From: Primulina eburnea
Lineage: Eukaryota > Streptophyta > Magnoliopsida > Lamiales > Gesneriaceae
Direction: 5' to 3'
NCBI RefSeq assembly: GCF_022965805.1
Contig: NC_133104.1
Coordinates: 43,010,682 to 43,074,681, forward strand
Length of the DNA stretch: 64,000 bases
Shown in pieces: positions 59,829-64,000 of the stretch. The translations under genes were made by a program, and so were the position numbers. The notes under the pieces are model-generated. The model did no database searches, had not been told where the DNA came from, and was given only the letters and a program-made list of their open reading frames with translations. How positions within the stretch are numbered: position 1 is the first letter of the stretch; the number at the start of each line of letters is the position of its first letter.

Positions 59829-62319
59829 ATGGCTTCTACTCGTGTTTCAGTGAAAAAGCTTGCCAAAGAAATGCTGGGTGTCGGGAAGAAGCTCCAAGCG
59901 TTACCATCCGCCATCGATGAACTACTCATGCTCCTTGAGGTAAAGAGTTCAAATGCAGGGTGGACTGAAAATTCAATGATGGGGTGACCTAGTGATTTAA
60001 GTGGGCTAAACTTCCAATTTCTGAAAACTAATGTTTCCAATTTGAAGATTTATATGTTTCGGTGTGGTACCTTAGCTTGCACCATCTAATCCTCCACACT
60101 GGGCTAAACCATCCTTTTGCATTGGTCATTTATGTGTTTCTTTGAGTTTTGATCTGTATACGCGGGTTCAAAGATTCCTTTTTTATTCATTTCACAGGGA
60201 CCGACTGCTTTGAATGTCTATTTCTTGAAGAGAGTTATAAAAATTTTATGAACTCCAACTGTTGATGTAAATGATTTTTGCTTGTTTGAACATCTTTGTT
60301 GTTGAATATCTAGAACTTATAGGGAAAAAATATTTTCTGAAATTTGATGGGTTTGAGTCATTGGACAGCCTTATACAAATATAAGCATGTTTGACAGGGT
60401 CATCCATTTCATATAACTCTAAGGCGGTTTTGTTCGTCTTTCATAGAACAAGAATATGGGTGAACCTAATTTGATCTTCTGAGCATAAAGTAGTGGAGCA
60501 TCTCCTTCTCAGTCGTAAATGGTGATCCATCAAAGGCTCATTAATTTTCATTTTTATGCTGCATTGATAAAGTCATTACACCAATCTGCACCATGTGCAT
60601 GTGGAAACTGGAAATTTCCATGCGAAGCCTTTGATTGTTTGATGATTGCTTCATTCATTTTCCTCTTATTTGCTGCTTTACATTTTCCAGTGCTAAATCA
60701 TTTTGCGCAGCGTGTGTGCTGCTCACATTAAAATTGGACAATTTTGGTGGATGAAAATGCTCTTCTTTATTAAGATTTCCTACAACAATTTGATTAGTAA
60801 CAAATGGTTTTTCTCCATCCCTCTCCTATTCACTCGCAGTATTTTGCAACTGGTGAATAAAGGTTTATCATTTGATTTTTCCTTCAGAAAGCCGAGAGCA
60901 TTTTGACTAAGGTGGATCAACAGCCTCCTGCAGCTATAGAGGTGGCACTTGTTCCATTGATGGAGATGTTGATCACTGATGAAATTTTGCATCACGCTGA
61001 TGTCAATATCCAAATTGCAGTCGCATGTTGTTTCACGGAGCTAACAAGAATAAGCGCTCCTGAGTATACTTATAAAGATCCTTACATGAAGGTATGTAAA
61101 TACATCCACTTATTCTCCGCCATCCACTTCTACTCGTTATTCCTCCTCCAAAAAACGCTATTTATGTATCCTTACCTAATGTGTTCGATTAATGGTGTCA
61201 GGAACTTTTTCAATTATGCGTCATTGTATTGAAGCATTTGTCCTCAGATTCTGGTCGCAATTATGACAGAGCTCTTCGTATGCTTGAAACTATTGCTAAA
61301 CTGAAATCATCTGCAATTATTCTGGACATAGATGGCGATAAACTGATTGTTCAGATGTTCAAAATTTTCTTTAGTGCCATCAGGTAAGTCTGCAGATAGG
61401 TCTTGTTTATTTGCAGTATTCACTCGCTCTCAACTCAACTTAAAAAACCTTTCATTTTATTAACATTGTAATCAAACTATCGTGCTCTCACTTACAATCA
61501 GTTAACTTTTAAATGGATAATCATTACGTAATAACATATTTTTTCTGTCTATCTTTTTCAAAACAATTATTTTTTATTCCCCTATTTTTTATTCAATAAT
61601 TACGCATCATTATTTAGTTGCACATCACGTCAGCTTTTCAAAATTTAAAACAAACAATAGTTCAAACATAGAAATTGTGAGTTGAATTTGTTTAGGGGAA
61701 ACAAAAACCCAACCAAATGGCACCATAAATTCCAATATATCTGAGGATGCTTGAAATTTGCATATCTTAATCAAATGAGTGGCTCAGTTTCTTAAAATGC
61801 TTATTTGTTGTAAAAATTCTGTATTTGTAAAGATTAGTTGGCTAAGCTATGACATCAGTTTTTTCTTGGTATTTCTTATTAAACAATTGCTCAATTTTAT
61901 GGAAGGCCCAACCATCCTCCTGATACCTTTCGATATATGGAAATGATCATTTCTCATGTGATACAAGAGAGTCACAAAATTCCATTTAAACTCCTGAGAC
62001 CGATTTTGGACAGTGTCAAAATGGATCAAAAGGTGACGACGCTCTCCCTGATTTTAATGCAATTACAGTACACCCGAAGTTATTGTCATTCTTTTTCACC
62101 GATTATAAAATATACTGTTTCCTTCTTCAGAATATTTCACCAATATCCTGGGAGTTGGGGAATGCTGTCTTCAGAAACTGCTCGGGCAAACTCCAGCGTC
62201 CTCTTAAAAAAGCAGTGAGGGCAAAGAATCTGGATGTTGCTGAATATGCTGGTATAGTTATTTCTCTTTGCCAGGGAGCGCCCAGTGAAGAAAACATGGT
62301 TCGTTCCTACAACAAGTAA
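59829..62319 (+). CDS. Short PDS5-like sister chromatid cohesion protein
   Basis: PDS5 proteins are long HEAT-repeat regulators of cohesin. Exons 59829-59939, 60888-61091, 61202-61383, 61906-62032, 62131-62319 give 270 aa. The start MASTRVSVKKLAKEML precedes PSAIDELLMLLEKAESIL, VDQQPPAAIEVALVPLMEML, HHADVNIQIAVACCFTELTRISAPE, RALRMLETIAKLKSSAIILDID, MEMIISHVIQESHKIPFKLL and NCSGKLQRPLKKAVRAKNLD, aligning with the N-terminal 270 residues of plant PDS5 proteins. It stops after GAPSEENMVRSYNK. The stop overlaps a possible donor (AA-GTAAAT at 62316), so more exons may exist, but none with PDS5 similarity (acidic/Lys-rich linker, Tudor domain) was found before 64000. Either a truncated paralogue or a gene interrupted by the repeats that follow. 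Known plant PDS5 proteins also include short forms. Confidence 0.78.
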
Positions 62320-62466
62320 ATCCGACTTCAATGGGGTGCTTTGTTCCTTTGCTTCTGCGTATGTGTACACGCACACACACACACATTCCATATGGCAGAG
62401 GACAGAAATTTGAATGACCTTTTAGATTCTGATAATCATTCAGCATGTTATACTAGCATGTGTTTG

Positions 62467-62540
62467 TCGAATGAAACGTACTCTACCTAGAATTCGTTTC
62501 AGCTCGAATGAAACGTACTCTACCTAGAATTCGTTTCAGC
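62467..62540 (+). repeat. 37-bp perfect tandem duplication
   Basis: Units 62467-62503 and 62504-62540 begin TCGAATGAAACGTACTCTAC and end CGTTTCAGC. Each holds a TTTCAG acceptor-like word. Confidence 0.9.
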
Positions 62541-62679
62541 TCTTCTTCAAAAGCCTAAGGTGCTGTTTGCTCTCCGATTATAAGCTTTAGTAAAGTCCTG
62601 AACAATATTTGGAGCATATTTTGTTCATATATGACATAAATAATTGTTATGAGCCAGATTACATTGCGGAGATTGAAAA

Positions 62680-62861
62680 CATCTTCTTGGTCTTTGTGAT
62701 TTCCACAAGCATTGAAAGATTTTAACCTTTTGAGATCTGGTGGACCCACTCCAACTGAAAATATGTGGCACATCTTCTTGGTCTTTGTGATTTCCACAAG
62801 CATTGAAAGATGTTAACCTTTTGAGATCCGGTGGACCTACTCCACCTGCAAATATGTGGCA
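62680..62861 (+). repeat. 91-bp tandem duplication
   Basis: Units 62680-62770 and 62771-62861 begin CATCTTCTTGGTCTTTGTGA and end AATATGTGGCA; they differ at about six positions. Unit frames read as PTPTENMW or PTPPANMW, but no known protein is recognised. Confidence 0.9.
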
Positions 62862-64000
62862 TGAGCTCAATCTCCCATGGACATCCTTGTTGACCTATAA
62901 CGGCTAGGTGAAGGAAATCCTACCAACCAAAGTGGTCGGCGAGAGAGTCCATTCATTGTATAAAATTGACAAGTATGGTTTTAGTTGAGAAGCCTGCGAC
63001 CCCTAAGGGGGAAATCAAAATCTAAGGAGATATTAAGGAGATTTTGTTAAAAAATAATTAATATTCGCCACACAATACGAAATGCCACTTTCCCACTATG
63101 CACCAATACCCTGAAGAATGGGTCATATATGCTGGTCGGTACATGTGCTAAGCTGCAACACTTGTGCAAATAAGAGAGTTGAAGAGACGCTGCAAAAATA
63201 AAAAACCAGAAATGAATGCTAGGAAGTATAAATGGAGAATTGCACTTTGCCAAACCAACATGATGAGTAAAGATTTTTTAAAGGAAAATGTCCTTTCTTT
63301 GAAAAAACTTACTTTTGTCCCCAACAACTCAAAGTTAGGATTCAGCAAAAATTTTACCTTTCTTTCTTAATAACATTAAAGGACCCATAACATTGAAGGA
63401 AAACTAATTACCTTTTGTGCCTCATGAGATCACAGCTACAAATTCATCTCCGCATTGGATGCTGCAGTTGTTGGCTCCTTCGATTCCCATTTTGCAAATA
63501 TTTGGAAGTAGTTAAGTTCACGAAAGGGCTTTCATCTTACAACTGAGCATGTTATAGACAATGAATGTTAAATGTTTTATGATTCAATTATCATAAAGTG
63601 GTGATGGTTTGGAGTGGACAACATGATAAATGGTTATTATCGACCATTTGTGTGTGTACTATCCTTTGAGATTACGTCATGTAAATCAATAGGCCTCTTA
63701 TATTCTGTTTTAGACGAATGATGTGGCACTATCCTGACTACAACCTCAAAATCGGAAATGGCATCACAGAAGATTGTTATACCTAATGAGTTGACCTTGA
63801 GAGTGTTGGCCAAGTATGTGGTTTAATCATAAATTGGAGATATGCTTCATTATCTCCATAAATAATAAGACGTATAAACTATAATTTATAGATGGCCAAA
63901 GAATGTTTATGCATGTTGTGCCCTAGCTCTTGGAGGATCGATGATTATGATGTATGCATACTACTCATAACAATTGTCAATGTCTATGGGGTTAATTAAT
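62862..64000. other. Downstream of PDS5-like gene, no gene recognised
   Basis: Moderately AT-rich, less so near 62870-63010. No domain, RNA gene or paired terminal repeat identified. Could be a large intron of the PDS5-like gene or an unknown element. Confidence 0.4.

Noticed and set aside
62555..62870. Minus-strand frames repeating VGPPDLKRL and GNHKDQEDV
   Set aside because: Produced by the 91-bp tandem duplication; no known protein.
1..64000. CRISPR arrays, operons, ribosome-binding sites, tRNA or rRNA genes
   Set aside because: The genes are spliced eukaryotic genes; repeats are dispersed or simple, and no intact tRNA or rRNA sequence was seen.

Overview
This is a plant nuclear genomic window. 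It has AT-rich DNA with long intergenic stretches, multi-exon genes with short GT-AG introns, many small transposons, and proteins found only in land plants (TOPLESS-related co-repressor, EAR-motif protein, plant SAM and serine-rich proteins). The protein matches fit a eudicot. An asterid, perhaps Lamiales, is only a guess from the abundant ~182 bp repeat family.

Layout. (1) 1-3304: 3' two thirds of a type I vacuolar H+-pyrophosphatase gene (+). (2) 5.2-5.8 kb: a TTM3-like triphosphate tunnel metalloenzyme copy with a frameshift. (3) 6.2-7.8 kb: two small tandem genes for secreted cysteine-containing peptides, each with a signal-peptide exon and a second exon. (4) 8285-14778: a complete TPR3-like TOPLESS-related gene (-), 25 coding exons. 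(5) 15.7-25.8 kb: repeat-rich DNA. (6) 25.8-29.5 kb: a broken AVT6E-like transporter, a broken SAM-domain gene and its intact neighbour. (7) 31.3-31.9 kb: a serine-rich protein gene (-), then a dead LINE RNase H. (8) 35295-39805: a BRIZ-type RING/ZnF-UBP E3 ligase gene (+), 12 exons. (9) 41799-46000: an uncharacterised coiled-coil protein with a C-terminal DLNMP EAR motif (-). (10) 49789-54654: NUP96 (+). (11) 56357-58449: a MAM33/p32-family mitochondrial protein (+). (12) 59829-62319: a short PDS5-like cohesion protein (+), then duplicated and unassigned DNA to the end.

Exon structures were built by hand from reading frame, splice sites and recalled family proteins. For the complete multi-exon genes the joined exons give an open frame divisible by three: TPR3 1136 aa, BRIZ 493 aa, EAR protein 263 aa, NUP96 1047 aa, MAM33-like 238 aa, PDS5-like 270 aa. 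The partial V-PPase gives 642 aa.

The genes are ordinary single loci and not an operon or cluster. The only functional link is loose: TPR co-repressors bind EAR motifs, and one uncharacterised protein here ends in such a motif. The most notable non-gene features are a repeat family whose ends are fixed by perfect 9-bp target duplications in three copies, a 268-bp mini-Helitron, two hAT-like MITEs (one inside a GC-AG intron of TPR3), and a near-perfect foldback in a V-PPase intron.
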